From positions 1,488,001-1,552,000 of the forward strand of contig LR590468.1 in NCBI GenBank assembly GCA_901472505.1: a stretch of DNA of 64,000 bases. The letters run 5' to 3'. Position numbers and translations under genes: made by a program. This document shows, in pieces, positions 1 to 9,732 of the stretch. Numbering within the stretch: position 1 is the stretch's first letter; each line of letters begins with the position of its first letter. The notes beneath the pieces were generated by a model. That model saw only the letters and a list, made by a program, of their open reading frames with translations. It made no database searches and was not told the origin of the DNA. The DNA comes from Proteus vulgaris (GTDB lineage Bacteria; Pseudomonadota; Gammaproteobacteria; Enterobacterales; Enterobacteriaceae).

Positions 1-2
1 TC

Positions 3-998
3 GCAGTATTTGCTGCCGCCTTCTTTGGTAAAAATGGTGCCAGTGTCGTCTTCTCACTTTACCTTCTGGGTATTGTTGTCGCTATTCTTACCGGATTGTT
101 GCTAAAGCACACCATTATGCGTGGTGAAGCATCACCTTTCGTGATGGAACTGCCGGTTTATCACGTTCCACACCTAAAAACATTATTGATACAAACTTGG
201 CAACGTTTAAAAGGCTTCGTGGTACGTGCAGGTAAAGTCATTATTATTGCCAGTATGTTTATTGGTGCATTAAATAGCTTTACCTTTTCAGGTAAACCCG
301 CAGATAACATCAATGACTCTGCATTAGCATCGGTCAGTAAAGTGATCACGCCATTATTGCAACCTATTGGTGTTCATAATGATAACTGGCAAGCCACTGT
401 AGGTTTAGTCACAGGGGCAATGGCAAAAGAAGTGGTTGTGGGAACATTAAATACCCTTTATACCGCAGAAAGCATTGTGAACGAGCCTTTTGATCCTGAA
501 GAATTCGATCTCTGGGGTGAAATTGGTGACGCCTTTGGTGAAACATGGGATAGCTTAAAAGAGACCTTTACCCTAGCTGCACTTTCTAATCCAATTGAAG
601 CAAGTAAAGGTGATGGTGAAATGGATACCGGCACTATGGGTACCATGGGTGCTAAATTTGGCTCCGGCATTGCCGCATACAGCTACTTAATCTTTGTTTT
701 ACTGTATGTACCTTGTGTTTCAGTAATGGGTGCGATTGCTCGTGAAACAAGCCGTGGCTGGATGACCTTCTCTATTCTTTGGGGATTAAATATTGCTTAC
801 TCACTGGCAGCACTGTTCTATCAAGTAGCAACCTTTAGTGAGCATCCGCAAAGTAGTGGCATAACCATTGCTGCCGTGGTGATCTTTAACTTAATTCTAT
901 TTATCTTGTTGCGTAATGCGCGTAGTCGTCTAACAATTAACTTAAGCAATAAGCCTTCATTGGCTAAACAATGTTGTTCAAAAGGTAGTTGTCACTAA
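3..998 (+). CDS. feoB: FeoB ferrous iron transporter, C-terminal part (5' end outside window)
   Basis: The reading frame is open from the window edge, so only about the last 331 residues of this inner-membrane iron(II) permease are seen. The N-terminal GTPase domain lies outside. Visible are hydrophobic helices, the stretch GAMAKEVVVGTLNTLY typical of the second FeoB Gate core, and a Cys-rich tail (CCSKGSCH), as in enterobacterial FeoB. It is followed 19 bases later by feoC. An internal ATG at 96 is not the true start, because the same frame reads FeoB-like sequence (AVFAAAFFGKNGASVVF) upstream of it. Confidence 0.95.
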   Translation, partial: AVFAAAFFGKNGASVVFSLYLLGIVVAILTGLLLKHTIMRGEASPFVMELPVYHVPHLKTLLIQTWQRLKGFVVRAGKVIIIASMFIGALNSFTFSGKPADNINDSALASVSKVITPLLQPIGVHNDNWQATVGLVTGAMAKEVVVGTLNTLYTAESIVNEPFDPEEFDLWGEIGDAFGETWDSLKETFTLAALSNPIEASKGDGEMDTGTMGTMGAKFGSGIAAYSYLIFVLLYVPCVSVMGAIARETSRGWMTFSILWGLNIAYSLAALFYQVATFSEHPQSSGITIAAVVIFNLILFILLRNARSRLTINLSNKPSLAKQCCSKGSCH

Positions 999-1017
999 GT
1001 AGCAAAGGAAAAGTAAG

Positions 1018-1248
1018 ATGGCCAGTTTGATAGAAGTCCGTGATTGTATCGCCCTTAATGGTCGAGCCGATGCCCGTCTTATCAGCCATCAACTCAATAT
1101 GCCTGAACCTTTGGTACAAGCAATGCTAGAACGGCTCACATTGATGGGTAAGCTTCAAGAAGTCGATGTAGAAGAGTGCTTTACAGGCAGTTGCAAACAT
1201 TGCCCTGAAGCCACTGCCTGCCAGGCAAAACTTTATCAATTAACCTAA
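1018..1248 (+). CDS. feoC: FeoC, Fe-S cluster winged-helix regulator of the Feo system
   Basis: This 76-residue protein has the family's usual length. Residues 1-50 form a small winged-helix domain. The C-terminal part carries four cysteines (CFTGSCKHCPEATAC) that in FeoC proteins bind an oxygen-sensitive iron-sulfur cluster. FeoC is thought to bind FeoB and control its stability or activity. It lies 19 bases after feoB in the same direction, with AAAGGAAAAG as ribosome site, and is closed by a strong hairpin terminator, so it is the last gene of feoABC. Confidence 0.93.
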   Translation: MASLIEVRDCIALNGRADARLISHQLNMPEPLVQAMLERLTLMGKLQEVDVEECFTGSCKHCPEATACQAKLYQLT

Positions 1249-1269
1249 CAAATTGATAAATTCCATCAT

Positions 1270-1298
1270 AAAAACCCTTACTTTATGTAGGGGTTTTT
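1270..1298 (+). terminator. Rho-independent terminator after feoC
   Basis: A 12-base stem (AAAAACCCTTAC pairing with GTAGGGGTTTTT, one G-T pair) closes a TTTAT loop and ends in a T run. It lies 21 bases after the feoC stop. Confidence 0.85.
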
Positions 1299-1381
1299 AT
1301 CTAATGCTTAAGATGAATCATTTTCATCTTCCTATTTAATGATTTACTTTCCTAACTATCACGGCATAATTCTTTAGATAT

Positions 1382-1397
1382 AGACGTAAAGACGTCT
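1382..1397 (+). promoter_or_regulatory. Tandem MetJ boxes upstream of the OsmC-family gene
   Basis: AGACGTAAAGACGTCT contains a perfect 8-base met box (AGACGTCT, 1390-1397) directly preceded by a 6/8 match (AGACGTAA, 1382-1389) in the same register. MetJ binds at least two adjacent boxes cooperatively. The site ends 32 bases before the start codon at 1430, where a repressor would cover or follow the promoter. Regulation by MetJ is inferred. Confidence 0.6.
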
Positions 1398-1429
1398 ATT
1401 GTTACTTCACTCTATAAGAATATGAAATT

Positions 1430-1900
1430 ATGCCAATAACTGAATTTTCATCGACTATTACGACCGGCAAACAAGGTGGATTACAGATGCAATGTGCATC
1501 ACGCCAGTTTCAATTTTTACTTGATGAACCTTTGTCATTAGGTGGAAAAGACAGTGCAATGAATCCTGTTGAAGCATTATTAGGTACATTAGGTGCTTGT
1601 AAGGGAATTGTCGCCAAAAGCTTTGCGCGTATGCATAAAATTAATCTCAACGATATTCGCATTGAAGTTAAAGGCGAATTAGATACCGATGGTTTTACGG
1701 GAAAAAATAAAGAAGCCAAAATCGGCTTTAGTAAAATTACGACGCACTTTTTTATTCAAGCTGATAATAGTGAAGAAGAGATCGCCGCATTTATCGCTTT
1801 TATTGAACGTACTTGCCCTGTTTTTGACACTATTAAAAATCCACCGATTTGTGAAACATCTTATAGTGTCGAAAACCACATTGAAAATATAGAGTTATAA
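1430..1900 (+). CDS. OsmC/Ohr-family protein
   Basis: This 156-residue protein belongs to the OsmC fold family of thiol-dependent hydroperoxide reductases. The two expected cysteines are visible, one in GTLGACKGIVAKSF (about residue 57) and one in ERTCPVFDTI (about residue 129). It has no signal peptide and is expected in the cytoplasm. It is not YhfA, whose sequence is clearly different. The gene is transcribed alone: a terminator precedes it and another follows. The tandem MetJ boxes in its leader suggest a link to methionine or sulfur metabolism. The exact substrate is unknown. Confidence 0.8.
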   Translation: MPITEFSSTITTGKQGGLQMQCASRQFQFLLDEPLSLGGKDSAMNPVEALLGTLGACKGIVAKSFARMHKINLNDIRIEVKGELDTDGFTGKNKEAKIGFSKITTHFFIQADNSEEEIAAFIAFIERTCPVFDTIKNPPICETSYSVENHIENIEL

Positions 1901-1905
1901 ACTCT

Positions 1906-1935
1906 CAAAACTGCCCTCAAGTATGGGCAGTTTTG
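1906..1935. terminator. Bidirectional terminator between the OsmC-family gene and bioH
   Basis: A perfect 11-base inverted repeat (CAAAACTGCCC / GGGCAGTTTTG) with an 8-base loop sits between two convergent genes. The A and T flanks allow it to work on both strands. Confidence 0.8.
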
Positions 1936-1943
1936 GGTGATAA

Positions 1944-2717
1944 CTATGATGCTATTTCACAAGCCTCAATTAACGCTTGAGTAAATTCATCAGGATGTGA
2001 AATAAACGGTGCATGAGCCGCATTACGGAAAATAACAGAAGGTGAATGTAGATAAAGAGTATCTAATAATCCGGCCACTTTTCGAGGAACTAAACCGTCT
2101 AAATAACCGTAAAAACGGATAAAAGGACAACTCAACGTTTTCAATTCTTCTCGTAAATCCTCAGTACGCAGAATTTCTAATCCACCATTAAGCACCTCAA
2201 CAGAAGGGAGTGGTTGCTCTAATACCACTGATTTTAATGCTTTCATATCTTCACGGGCACTTTGTGTGCCCAATGTTTGCAACGCTAAAAAGCGCTCAAC
2301 TGTGCGATGAAAATTCTCATTTAGTTGCTGTTCAAATCCTTTCAAAACCTCAGGTTTGATACCCGGCCAATCCTCATGAGCACCAAAGCAAGGTGAAGAA
2401 GCCACTGTGATCAATGCTTGCACATTGTTGGGGTTATCTAAAACAACACGACTAGCAACTAATCCGCCTAAAGACCATCCTAACCAAATTGCATTATCAG
2501 GGGCTTTTGCAAAAACAATTTCTGCCATCTCCTTTAATGTAAGAGCAGGAAAACCTTGGCTACGACCATAACCCGGTAAATCAACGAGATGAAGTGTAAA
2601 ATGCGAGGTTAATCTCGGTATTAATGATTGCCAGATCTGTGCATTCAGCCCCCATCCGTGCAGCAGCACAAGATCTGTTTTTCCTTCACCGATTGTCTGC
2701 CAATACAATTTATTCAT
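1944..2717 (-). CDS. bioH: BioH, pimeloyl-ACP methyl ester esterase
   Basis: This alpha/beta hydrolase removes the methyl group from pimeloyl-ACP methyl ester, the last step of pimelate synthesis for biotin. It is 257 residues, close to E. coli BioH (256). The catalytic triad falls at the same positions as in E. coli: Ser82 in GWSLGG, Asp207 in GYLDG and His235 in AAHAPF. The oxyanion region LLHGWG is near residue 18. It is divergent from gntX with 36 bases between the start codons, the same arrangement as in E. coli. Confidence 0.95.
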   Translation of the reverse strand: MNKLYWQTIGEGKTDLVLLHGWGLNAQIWQSLIPRLTSHFTLHLVDLPGYGRSQGFPALTLKEMAEIVFAKAPDNAIWLGWSLGGLVASRVVLDNPNNVQALITVASSPCFGAHEDWPGIKPEVLKGFEQQLNENFHRTVERFLALQTLGTQSAREDMKALKSVVLEQPLPSVEVLNGGLEILRTEDLREELKTLSCPFIRFYGYLDGLVPRKVAGLLDTLYLHSPSVIFRNAAHAPFISHPDEFTQALIEACEIAS

Positions 2718-2753
2718 TGTTATGCTCTCTTCTCTTTTACAGGGATATTCATT

Positions 2754-3446
2754 ATGTGGATAACAATAGCAGGATATTGTTGGTTATGTCGTCAACCCTT
2801 ACATTATGATACTAAAGGTATTTGTTCGAGTTGCATTCGACATCTACCAACACAACGAAATCGTTGTCCTTGCTGTTTATATCCATCCTCTCATTCTATG
2901 ATTTTATGTGGGCGTTGCTTACAATCCCCCCCTCCATGGAAACAGATGTTGACAGTCACAGATTATCAACCTCCACTAAATAAATTATTACACCTTTATA
3001 AATACGCTCCTCGCCCTCAAATAGCCTTATGTCTCGCACGACTTTTTTTATTGCGATGGCTTTCACATCGGCGAGAAAACCTAGTGCAAAAACCGGATAG
3101 CATTATTAGCGTTCCTTCACATCGCCATCGCCGTTGGTCTAGAGGCTTTGAGCAAGTAGAAGCTATAGCTAAGCCTTTGGCTAAGTGGCTAAATTGTGCT
3201 TATCAACCTGATACCCTGATAAGAACTCGTGCTACACTGGTGCAAACGCATCTTAATGCCAAGCAAAGGCAACAAAATTTAAAACATGCATTTGTATTAA
3301 ATAACACAGTGTCGGTATCAGGGAAAAATCTGGCACTAATTGATGATGTTATCACTACAGGTGCGACATTAAATTCTATCGTACCCTTGTTATTTCGTGC
3401 GGGAGCACGCTCTGTTGAGGTATGGGCGATTTGTCGAACCTTGTAG
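2754..3446 (+). CDS. gntX: GntX/ComF-family phosphoribosyltransferase-like protein
   Basis: The protein has 230 residues when started at the ATG at 2754, which follows AGGGA. The same frame is open upstream, but it then overlaps bioH and looks unlike the family. The N-terminal part has cysteine pairs (C9/C12, C24/C27, C38/C40/C41, C52/C55) suggesting a zinc ribbon. The C-terminal part ends in a type I phosphoribosyltransferase site, [11 protein letters not shown]. ComF relatives help DNA uptake. In enterobacteria the gene is required for use of DNA as nutrient or is of unclear role. It sits between bioH and nfuA as in E. coli. Confidence 0.9.
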   Translation: MWITIAGYCWLCRQPLHYDTKGICSSCIRHLPTQRNRCPCCLYPSSHSMILCGRCLQSPPPWKQMLTVTDYQPPLNKLLHLYKYAPRPQIALCLARLFLLRWLSHRRENLVQKPDSIISVPSHRHRRWSRGFEQVEAIAKPLAKWLNCAYQPDTLIRTRATLVQTHLNAKQRQQNLKHAFVLNNTVSVSGKNLALIDDVITTGATLNSIVPLLFRAGARSVEVWAICRTL

Positions 3447-3506
3447 TTAACCGCCAATTGGGCGTATGATAACCAACCAGAACAGTCAACTATTGAGCAA
3501 GACGAT

Positions 3507-4085
3507 ATGATTACTATTACTGATGCCGCACAGGCGCATTTTGCCAAACTACTGGCTAACCAAGAACCCAACACCCAAATCCGTGTATTCGTTATCAATC
3601 CAGGCACACCTAATGCTGAATGTGGTGTTTCATACTGCCCACCGGATGCTGTAGAACCAAACGATACTGAAATTCAATTTGAGAAACTGTCTGCGTATGT
3701 TGATGATATCAGTGCACCTTTCTTAGAAGATGCTGAAATCGACTTTGTTACTGACCAACTAGGCTCACAATTAACCCTAAAAGCCCCTAACGCAAAAATG
3801 CGTAAAGTTGATGCTGATGCACCGTTAATTGAACGCGTTGAATACGTATTGCAATCACAAATTAACCCTCAATTAGCGGGTCATGGGGGTCGCGTGAGTC
3901 TGATGGAAATCACTGAAGATGGCTATGCTATCTTACAATTCGGTGGTGGTTGTAACGGTTGTTCAATGATTGATGTCACCCTAAAAGATGGCATCGAGAA
4001 AGAACTGTTAAACCTGTTCCCTAATGAATTAAAAGGTGTGAAAGATTTAACTGAACACCAACGTGGTGAACACTCCTACTACTGA
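3507..4085 (+). CDS. nfuA: NfuA, Fe-S cluster carrier protein
   Basis: The 192-residue protein delivers 4Fe-4S clusters to apo-enzymes, especially under oxidative stress or iron limitation. Residues 1-100 form a degenerate A-type carrier domain that lacks the full set of cysteines. The C-terminal Nfu domain carries the CxxC cluster site [10 protein letters not shown] with Cys149 and Cys152, the same positions as in E. coli NfuA. It follows gntX by 60 bases and is closed by a strong terminator. Confidence 0.95.
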   Translation: MITITDAAQAHFAKLLANQEPNTQIRVFVINPGTPNAECGVSYCPPDAVEPNDTEIQFEKLSAYVDDISAPFLEDAEIDFVTDQLGSQLTLKAPNAKMRKVDADAPLIERVEYVLQSQINPQLAGHGGRVSLMEITEDGYAILQFGGGCNGCSMIDVTLKDGIEKELLNLFPNELKGVKDLTEHQRGEHSYY

Positions 4086-4097
4086 TCCTTCAGTATC

Positions 4098-4143
4098 AAA
4101 TCCCCTATGATACTCACCTGCATGGATATCATGGGGGATTTTT
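4098..4143 (+). terminator. Rho-independent terminator after nfuA
   Basis: A 15-base stem (AAATCCCCTATGATA with TATCATGGGGGATTT, one G-T pair) is followed by T residues 12 bases after the nfuA stop. Confidence 0.85.
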
Positions 4144-4264
4144 GTATTAAAATAATCATTTACAAAGAGTAACGTCATCTTTACCCATTTGGCGCTATGA
4201 TAAATGTATCGTTCTCTCGCTCAGAACAAATAAATTAATTAACAATATAATAAATAAGACAATT

Positions 4265-4591
4265 ATGGATAAGTTTCAATTTCTAAGCATTGAACAAGCC
4301 TATCAACTTTGGGTATCTCAATCGGCCGTTTTAGTCGATGTGAGAGATCCTCAAAGTTATCGTGCTGGTCATGCGACAAATGCATTTCATCTCACCAATG
4401 AAACGCTAAATCAATTTTTACAAGATGCTGACTTTGATGTTCCTGTTATGGTGATGTGTTATCACGGTCATAGCAGTCAAGGTGCGGCTCAATATCTGGT
4501 TAATATGGGCTTTGAAACCGTTTATAGCATTAATGGTGGTTTTGAAGCATGGCAAAGAGAGTTTCCACAAGCGATAACATCTCTGCAATAA
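4265..4591 (+). CDS. glpE: GlpE thiosulfate sulfurtransferase (rhodanese)
   Basis: This single-domain rhodanese of 108 residues transfers sulfane sulfur from thiosulfate to cyanide or thioredoxin. The active-site cysteine is Cys65 in [10 protein letters not shown], the same position as in E. coli GlpE. The motif [10 protein letters not shown] near residue 23 is the usual rhodanese beginning. It has no export signal and is cytoplasmic. It heads the glpE-glpG-glpR run; the glpG start lies 19 bases after its stop. Confidence 0.95.
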   Translation: MDKFQFLSIEQAYQLWVSQSAVLVDVRDPQSYRAGHATNAFHLTNETLNQFLQDADFDVPVMVMCYHGHSSQGAAQYLVNMGFETVYSINGGFEAWQREFPQAITSLQ

Positions 4592-4610
4592 CGACGGATG
4601 AGTTTTGTCA

Positions 4611-5450
4611 ATGATCCACATTATTACGCTTTCCAACCCTCAAGCTGCTGATTTATTTGTCAATTATATGGCAACAAAAGGTGTGCGAATTCATGCAAAA
4701 AATGAAAATCAGCAAATCTCACTTTGGTTAGAAGACCAACATCAGTTGGAAATGGTTGAAAAAGAACTTAACACGTTTCTACGTGAGCCTTTTCACCCGC
4801 GCTATCAAGCCGCAAGTTGGCAAACAGGCAATCCACAAAATACGGGTATAAAATATCGCCCTACTTTTTCGATAAAAAATATGGTGCAACAATCAGGCCC
4901 ATTAACCGTACTGGTCATTATTTTATGTATCTTGGTTTTTATCTGGCAACAAGTGGTTGGTGACTATAATGTCATGCTATATCTAGCATGGCCTTATGAA
5001 GAGAGCTTAAACCTTGAAGTCTGGCGCTATATTACTCCGGCATTTATTCATTTTTCACTAATGCATATCGCCTTTAATCTTGCTATGTGGTGGTATCTCG
5101 CAAGTCAAACAGAACAGCAATTGGGCACGGGTAAATTATTTGTGATCATGCTCGTTTCTGCGCTCTTTAGTAATTGGGCACAATCCTTGTTTACAGAGTC
5201 CAACTTTGGCGGGCTATCTGGTGTTGTTTATGCATTAATTGGCTATGTTGGCTTAACGGGAATACGTCATCCCGAAAAAGGTATCGGTGCTCCAACAGGC
5301 TTAATTGTCTTTTCGATTTTGTGGATTATTGCAGGTTATATGGGCGTTTTAGGTGACTCTATTGGAAATGCTGCACATTTTGCAGGCTTCCTTATCGGCT
5401 TATTGATGGCTTTGTGGGATAATCGACATCAATTATCTCGTAGATCATAA
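4611..5450 (+). CDS. glpG: GlpG rhomboid intramembrane serine protease
   Basis: The protein has 279 residues when started at the ATG at 4611; a TTG at 4605 is possible. It has a cytoplasmic N-terminal domain (1-90) and then six membrane helices. The catalytic dyad is Ser203 in GLSGVVYALIGY and His256 in NAAHFAGF. The conserved HFSLMHIAFN of helix 2 and WRYITPAFIH of loop L1 are present. Rhomboids cleave membrane proteins within or near their transmembrane helix. In Morganellaceae the rhomboid AarA of Providencia activates TatA, so a housekeeping role is plausible. Confidence 0.94.
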   Translation: MIHIITLSNPQAADLFVNYMATKGVRIHAKNENQQISLWLEDQHQLEMVEKELNTFLREPFHPRYQAASWQTGNPQNTGIKYRPTFSIKNMVQQSGPLTVLVIILCILVFIWQQVVGDYNVMLYLAWPYEESLNLEVWRYITPAFIHFSLMHIAFNLAMWWYLASQTEQQLGTGKLFVIMLVSALFSNWAQSLFTESNFGGLSGVVYALIGYVGLTGIRHPEKGIGAPTGLIVFSILWIIAGYMGVLGDSIGNAAHFAGFLIGLLMALWDNRHQLSRRS

Positions 5451-5488
5451 TAAAATGAACATGATATTTTTAACATTAGGGGACACCT

Positions 5489-6247
5489 GTGAAGCAAACG
5501 CAACGACATGATGCCATCATTGAACTGGTACGCCTGCAGGGCTATGTCAGCACTGAAGAGTTGGTGGAGCATTTTGAAGTCAGCCCACAGACCATCCGAC
5601 GTGATTTAAATGAATTAGCGGAAAAGAACAAAATCCAACGCCATCACGGTGGTGCTGCATTACCGTCAAGCTCAGTAAATACCGCTTATCATGATCGTAA
5701 AATTATGTGGTCTGATGAAAAATCACGAATTGCACAACGCGTGGCGAGTTTAATTCCTGATGGCGCAACACTGTTTATTGATATTGGCACAACGCCTGAA
5801 GCCGTTGCGCATGCACTTATTAATCATAAAAACCTCCGTATAGTGACTAACAACCTTAATGTAGCAACGTTACTTATGGGTAAAGAAGATTTTCGTTTGA
5901 TCCTTGCGGGTGGTGAAGTACGCACACGAGATGGGGGGATTGTCGGTGAAGCAACACTTGATTTTATCTCTCAATTCCGTCTTGATTACGGTATTTTAGG
6001 GATAAGTGGTATTGATATGGATGGCTCATTGCTTGAGTTTGATTACCACGAAGTTCGCACTAAACGCGCAATTATCGAAAACTCACGCTGTGTTATGTTG
6101 GTCACTGACCATTCTAAATTTGGGCGTAATGCAATGGTGAACTTAGGCAATATGAATCTGATCGATTACTTATTTACCGATCAAGAGCCACCAGCAGGGA
6201 TCCAAAAAATTGTTGAACAGCACAACGTTCAACTCGAATTATGTTAA
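5489..6247 (+). CDS. glpR: GlpR glycerol-3-phosphate regulon repressor (DeoR family)
   Basis: This 252-residue DeoR-type repressor senses sn-glycerol 3-phosphate. The N-terminal helix-turn-helix (VSTEELVEHFEVSPQTIRR, about residues 19-37) is followed by the sugar-phosphate-binding domain with the family's IGTTPEAVAHAL and DYHEVRTKRAII segments. The start is a GTG at 5489 preceded by AGGGGA. It follows glpG by 38 bases. A candidate target operator is found upstream of glpD at 6481-6498. Confidence 0.94.
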   Translation: MKQTQRHDAIIELVRLQGYVSTEELVEHFEVSPQTIRRDLNELAEKNKIQRHHGGAALPSSSVNTAYHDRKIMWSDEKSRIAQRVASLIPDGATLFIDIGTTPEAVAHALINHKNLRIVTNNLNVATLLMGKEDFRLILAGGEVRTRDGGIVGEATLDFISQFRLDYGILGISGIDMDGSLLEFDYHEVRTKRAIIENSRCVMLVTDHSKFGRNAMVNLGNMNLIDYLFTDQEPPAGIQKIVEQHNVQLELC

Positions 6248-6264
6248 TTAAATAAACGCCCTCG

Positions 6265-6292
6265 AAAAGTACCTATCCAGGTACTTTTTTTA
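6265..6292 (+). terminator. Rho-independent terminator after glpR
   Basis: AAAAGTACCT pairs with AGGTACTTTT across the loop ATCC and is followed by further T residues, 18 bases after the glpR stop. It separates glpEGR from glpD. Confidence 0.85.
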
Positions 6293-6407
6293 TCGACTCA
6301 CGGTCAAACTCGATTAACCCCTTCTATTCTCTCTCTTTTCTATTAATACATTAACAATGTTGCTTATTTCCAATAAGCACACAAGTTATGTGGATATGAT
6401 AATAAAT

Positions 6408-6423
6408 TGTTATCCATATCACG
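6408..6423 (+). promoter_or_regulatory. Candidate CRP site upstream of glpD
   Basis: TGTTATCCATATCACG matches TGTGA-N6-TCACA at 8 of 10 defined positions, about 110 bases before glpD. The same stretch lies in an imperfect hairpin (GATATGATAA with TTATCCATATC, one bulged base, 6393-6420). Activation by CRP is expected for glpD in enterobacteria, but this site is only a pattern match. Confidence 0.4.
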
Positions 6424-6480
6424 CGGTTATGTTTTTTATCAGTTATATAGTTGGCATTTTCATCAAACTTCATTACAATT

Positions 6481-6498
6481 ATGAGCGAAAACGAACAT
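6481..6498 (+). promoter_or_regulatory. GlpR operator in front of glpD
   Basis: ATGAGCGAAAACGAACAT matches the palindromic GlpR operator (ATGTTCG-N4-CGAACAT) with a perfect right half and 5/7 in the left half. It lies 36 bases before the glpD start codon. A second weaker copy may overlap TTGTTTCGCGCATTCG at 6507-6522. Confidence 0.65.
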
Positions 6499-6533
6499 TA
6501 AAGAATTGTTTCGCGCATTCGTAGGAGGATGTT

Positions 6534-8027
6534 ATGAAAACTCAAGACTTGATTGTCATCGGCGGCGGAATAAACGGCGCTGGAATTGCGGCGGATGCAG
6601 CTGGCCGAGGCCTTTCAGTACTTATGCTGGAAGCTCAAGACTTAGCAAGTGCGACATCTTCCGCGAGCTCTAAACTGATCCATGGTGGTTTACGTTATTT
6701 AGAACACTACGAATTCCGCTTAGTGAGTGAAGCACTGGCAGAACGTGAAGTGTTATTGCGCTTAGCACCACATATCGCATTTCCTATGCGTTTTCGCCTG
6801 CCACACCAACCACACTTACGCCCAGCTTGGATGATCCGCATTGGTCTATTCCTTTATGATCACCTCGGAAAGCGCGTAAGTTTACCAAGCAGTAAAGGCA
6901 TTAAATTTGGCGCAAACTCTGTTTTAAAACCAGAATTAACGCGCGGTTTTGAATATTCAGACTGCTGGGTTGATGATGCACGTTTAGTGGTATTAAATGC
7001 GCAAGAAATCGCCCGTCGTGGTGGTGAAGTGCGCACACGCACGAAAGTCACCCGCGCTTGGCGTGAAAATGATTTATGGATGGTAGAGGCTCAAGATTTA
7101 CGTACAGGTGAAACATCTCGCTATCAAGCCAAAGCCTTAGTAAACGCGGCTGGCCCTTGGGTTAAAACCTTATTTGATGAAGGTTTAAAACTAAAATCAC
7201 CTTATGGTATCCGTTTAATTAAAGGTAGCCATATTGTCATTCCTCGTGCACATAACGAACCACAAGCATATATCTTACAAAACGAAGATAACCGTATTGT
7301 CTTTGTTATTCCGTGGATGGATGAATTCTCTATCATCGGTACTACCGATGTGGAATATAAAGGAGACCCGAAAGATGTGGCGATTGATGACAATGAAATT
7401 CAGTATTTACTGAAAGTCTACAATGATCACTTTAAGAAACAACTGACGAAAGAAGATATTGTTTGGGATTATTCAGGTGTGCGTCCATTATGTGATGATG
7501 AGTCAGATTCACCACAAGCTATTACGCGTGACTATACATTAGATGTTCATGATGACAATGGTAAAACACCACTGTTATCTGTATTTGGTGGTAAATTAAC
7601 GACTTATCGTAAATTAGGTGAACATGCTGTTGATAAATTAATCACTTATTTCCCTAACATGGGCAAAGCGTGGACTAAAAATGGTCAATTACCCGGTGGT
7701 AATTTAGAAGGCTGTGATCGTGATGGTTATTCACGTTTGATTCGCCAACGTCATCCATGGTTACCAGAAGCCTTAGCGCTACGCTTTGCGCGTACTTATG
7801 GTAGCAACACTGAATTGCTACTTGAAGGCGTTACTGATTTAACAGGAATGGGCGAAAACTTTGGCCATAATCTGTATGAAGCTGAATTACGTTATTTAGT
7901 GAAACATGAATGGGTTATCGAAGTAGATGATGCTATTTGGCGTCGTACTAAACTCGGCATGTGGTTGAATGACGAACAAAAACAACGTATTAGCCAATGG
8001 TTAGTGGAAAATACTCAAAATTCATAA
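6534..8027 (+). CDS. glpD: GlpD aerobic sn-glycerol-3-phosphate dehydrogenase
   Basis: This 497-residue FAD enzyme of the inner-membrane surface oxidises glycerol 3-phosphate to dihydroxyacetone phosphate and passes electrons to ubiquinone. The N-terminal dinucleotide site is GGGINGAGIAADAAGRG (residues 10-26), and SSASSKLIHGGLRYLEHYEF follows, as in all GlpD proteins. A C-terminal helical domain carries RTKLGMWL. The ribosome site is AGGAGG, 5 bases before the ATG. It is transcribed alone, between the glpR terminator and its own terminator, and is probably repressed by the adjacent GlpR. Confidence 0.97.
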   Translation: MKTQDLIVIGGGINGAGIAADAAGRGLSVLMLEAQDLASATSSASSKLIHGGLRYLEHYEFRLVSEALAEREVLLRLAPHIAFPMRFRLPHQPHLRPAWMIRIGLFLYDHLGKRVSLPSSKGIKFGANSVLKPELTRGFEYSDCWVDDARLVVLNAQEIARRGGEVRTRTKVTRAWRENDLWMVEAQDLRTGETSRYQAKALVNAAGPWVKTLFDEGLKLKSPYGIRLIKGSHIVIPRAHNEPQAYILQNEDNRIVFVIPWMDEFSIIGTTDVEYKGDPKDVAIDDNEIQYLLKVYNDHFKKQLTKEDIVWDYSGVRPLCDDESDSPQAITRDYTLDVHDDNGKTPLLSVFGGKLTTYRKLGEHAVDKLITYFPNMGKAWTKNGQLPGGNLEGCDRDGYSRLIRQRHPWLPEALALRFARTYGSNTELLLEGVTDLTGMGENFGHNLYEAELRYLVKHEWVIEVDDAIWRRTKLGMWLNDEQKQRISQWLVENTQNS

Positions 8028-8080
8028 GAGTAGTAATAACTATTCTCTGACTCTGTTCGATGTTTTTATTAGCAATTTTT

Positions 8081-8110
8081 GTGGCGCCGAATACCGCGCC
8101 ACTTTTTTTT
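8081..8110 (+). terminator. Rho-independent terminator after glpD
   Basis: A perfect GC-rich stem GTGGCGC / GCGCCAC with an 8-base loop is followed by eight T residues, 53 bases after the glpD stop. Confidence 0.92.
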
Positions 8111-8153
8111 ACTTTTTTCATAGCAAGAAAATCAATATACAACCCGTTAATGA

Positions 8154-8507
8154 CTATTTAAGTTGTTTTTCTAAAAAAGCTTTTAATACCGTTGCATTAT
8201 TTTGTTGCTTATCTTTGCCTGAATAAAGTAATACCAATGGTTGCTCTTTAGCTATTGCAATAAGCGATTGCCAATGCTCAGGTGTAGCTATTAATTCTTG
8301 CGTATAACGTTGCGTAAATTCAGCAAAATCTCCACCACCGCCATGAAACCATTTTCGCAGTTCAGTCGAAGGCGCAACACCTTTATTCCATTCATCATAA
8401 TGAAAATCTGTCTTTTTCACGCCTCTTGGCCAGAGCCTATCGACTAATACACGATAACCTTCATGCTCACCGTCTTTATCATCATAAACACGTTTACAAG
8501 TGATCAT
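8154..8507 (-). CDS. DUF488-family protein (YeaO-like)
   Basis: This 117-residue cytoplasmic protein of unknown biochemical role resembles E. coli YeaO. The family core is present in order: CKRVYD, GYRVLVDRLWPRG, DEWNKGVAPSTELRKWF, and PLVLLYSGKDKQQNNA. The start was chosen at 8507 because GAGGAG lies 6 bases upstream on that strand; the open frame extends 28 codons further but without family resemblance or a ribosome site. The protein has no cysteine-rich or membrane segments. Function is not established. Confidence 0.82.
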   Translation of the reverse strand: MITCKRVYDDKDGEHEGYRVLVDRLWPRGVKKTDFHYDEWNKGVAPSTELRKWFHGGGGDFAEFTQRYTQELIATPEHWQSLIAIAKEQPLVLLYSGKDKQQNNATVLKAFLEKQLK

Positions 8508-8691
8508 ATTGCTCCTCATCAATACATTAATTAGCTTTATTGTAGAAGAAAAATCAGAAGGCTTACCTCTTAATGTGCTTGTTTTTATCATAAAGCAGAT
8601 TGCAACATGAAGCTTTCTCTCATTCCGATTGAATTATCCTCATCAAAAACAAGGTGAATAATTGTTGACTAAATAACCTAATTAAGAGAAT

Positions 8692-8723
8692 CTACATCTA
8701 GACGTCTAAATGGTTAGATGGGT
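8692..8723 (+). promoter_or_regulatory. MetJ boxes upstream of metF
   Basis: A perfect met box AGACGTCT lies at 8700-8707. It is flanked in register by CTACATCT (5/8, 8692-8699), AAATGGTT (4/8, 8708-8715) and AGATGGGT (5/8, 8716-8723). Such arrays of degenerate boxes around a perfect core are typical of MetJ operators. The array ends about 60 bases before the metF start. Confidence 0.75.
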
Positions 8724-8784
8724 AAGTGAGTAGTAATACTTAAATAAGAATAACAACACAGTAAAAGATTGATGAGGTACAGGT

Positions 8785-9685
<901 letters not shown>

Positions 9686-9732
9686 ATCGGCACAATACCC
9701 CGCCAATAAAGCGGGGGTGACATTCTGATGAG

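Noticed and set aside
2628..2753. Upstream extension of gntX
   Set aside because: It overlaps bioH, has no ribosome site and is unlike the family; ATG 2754 gives the usual length.
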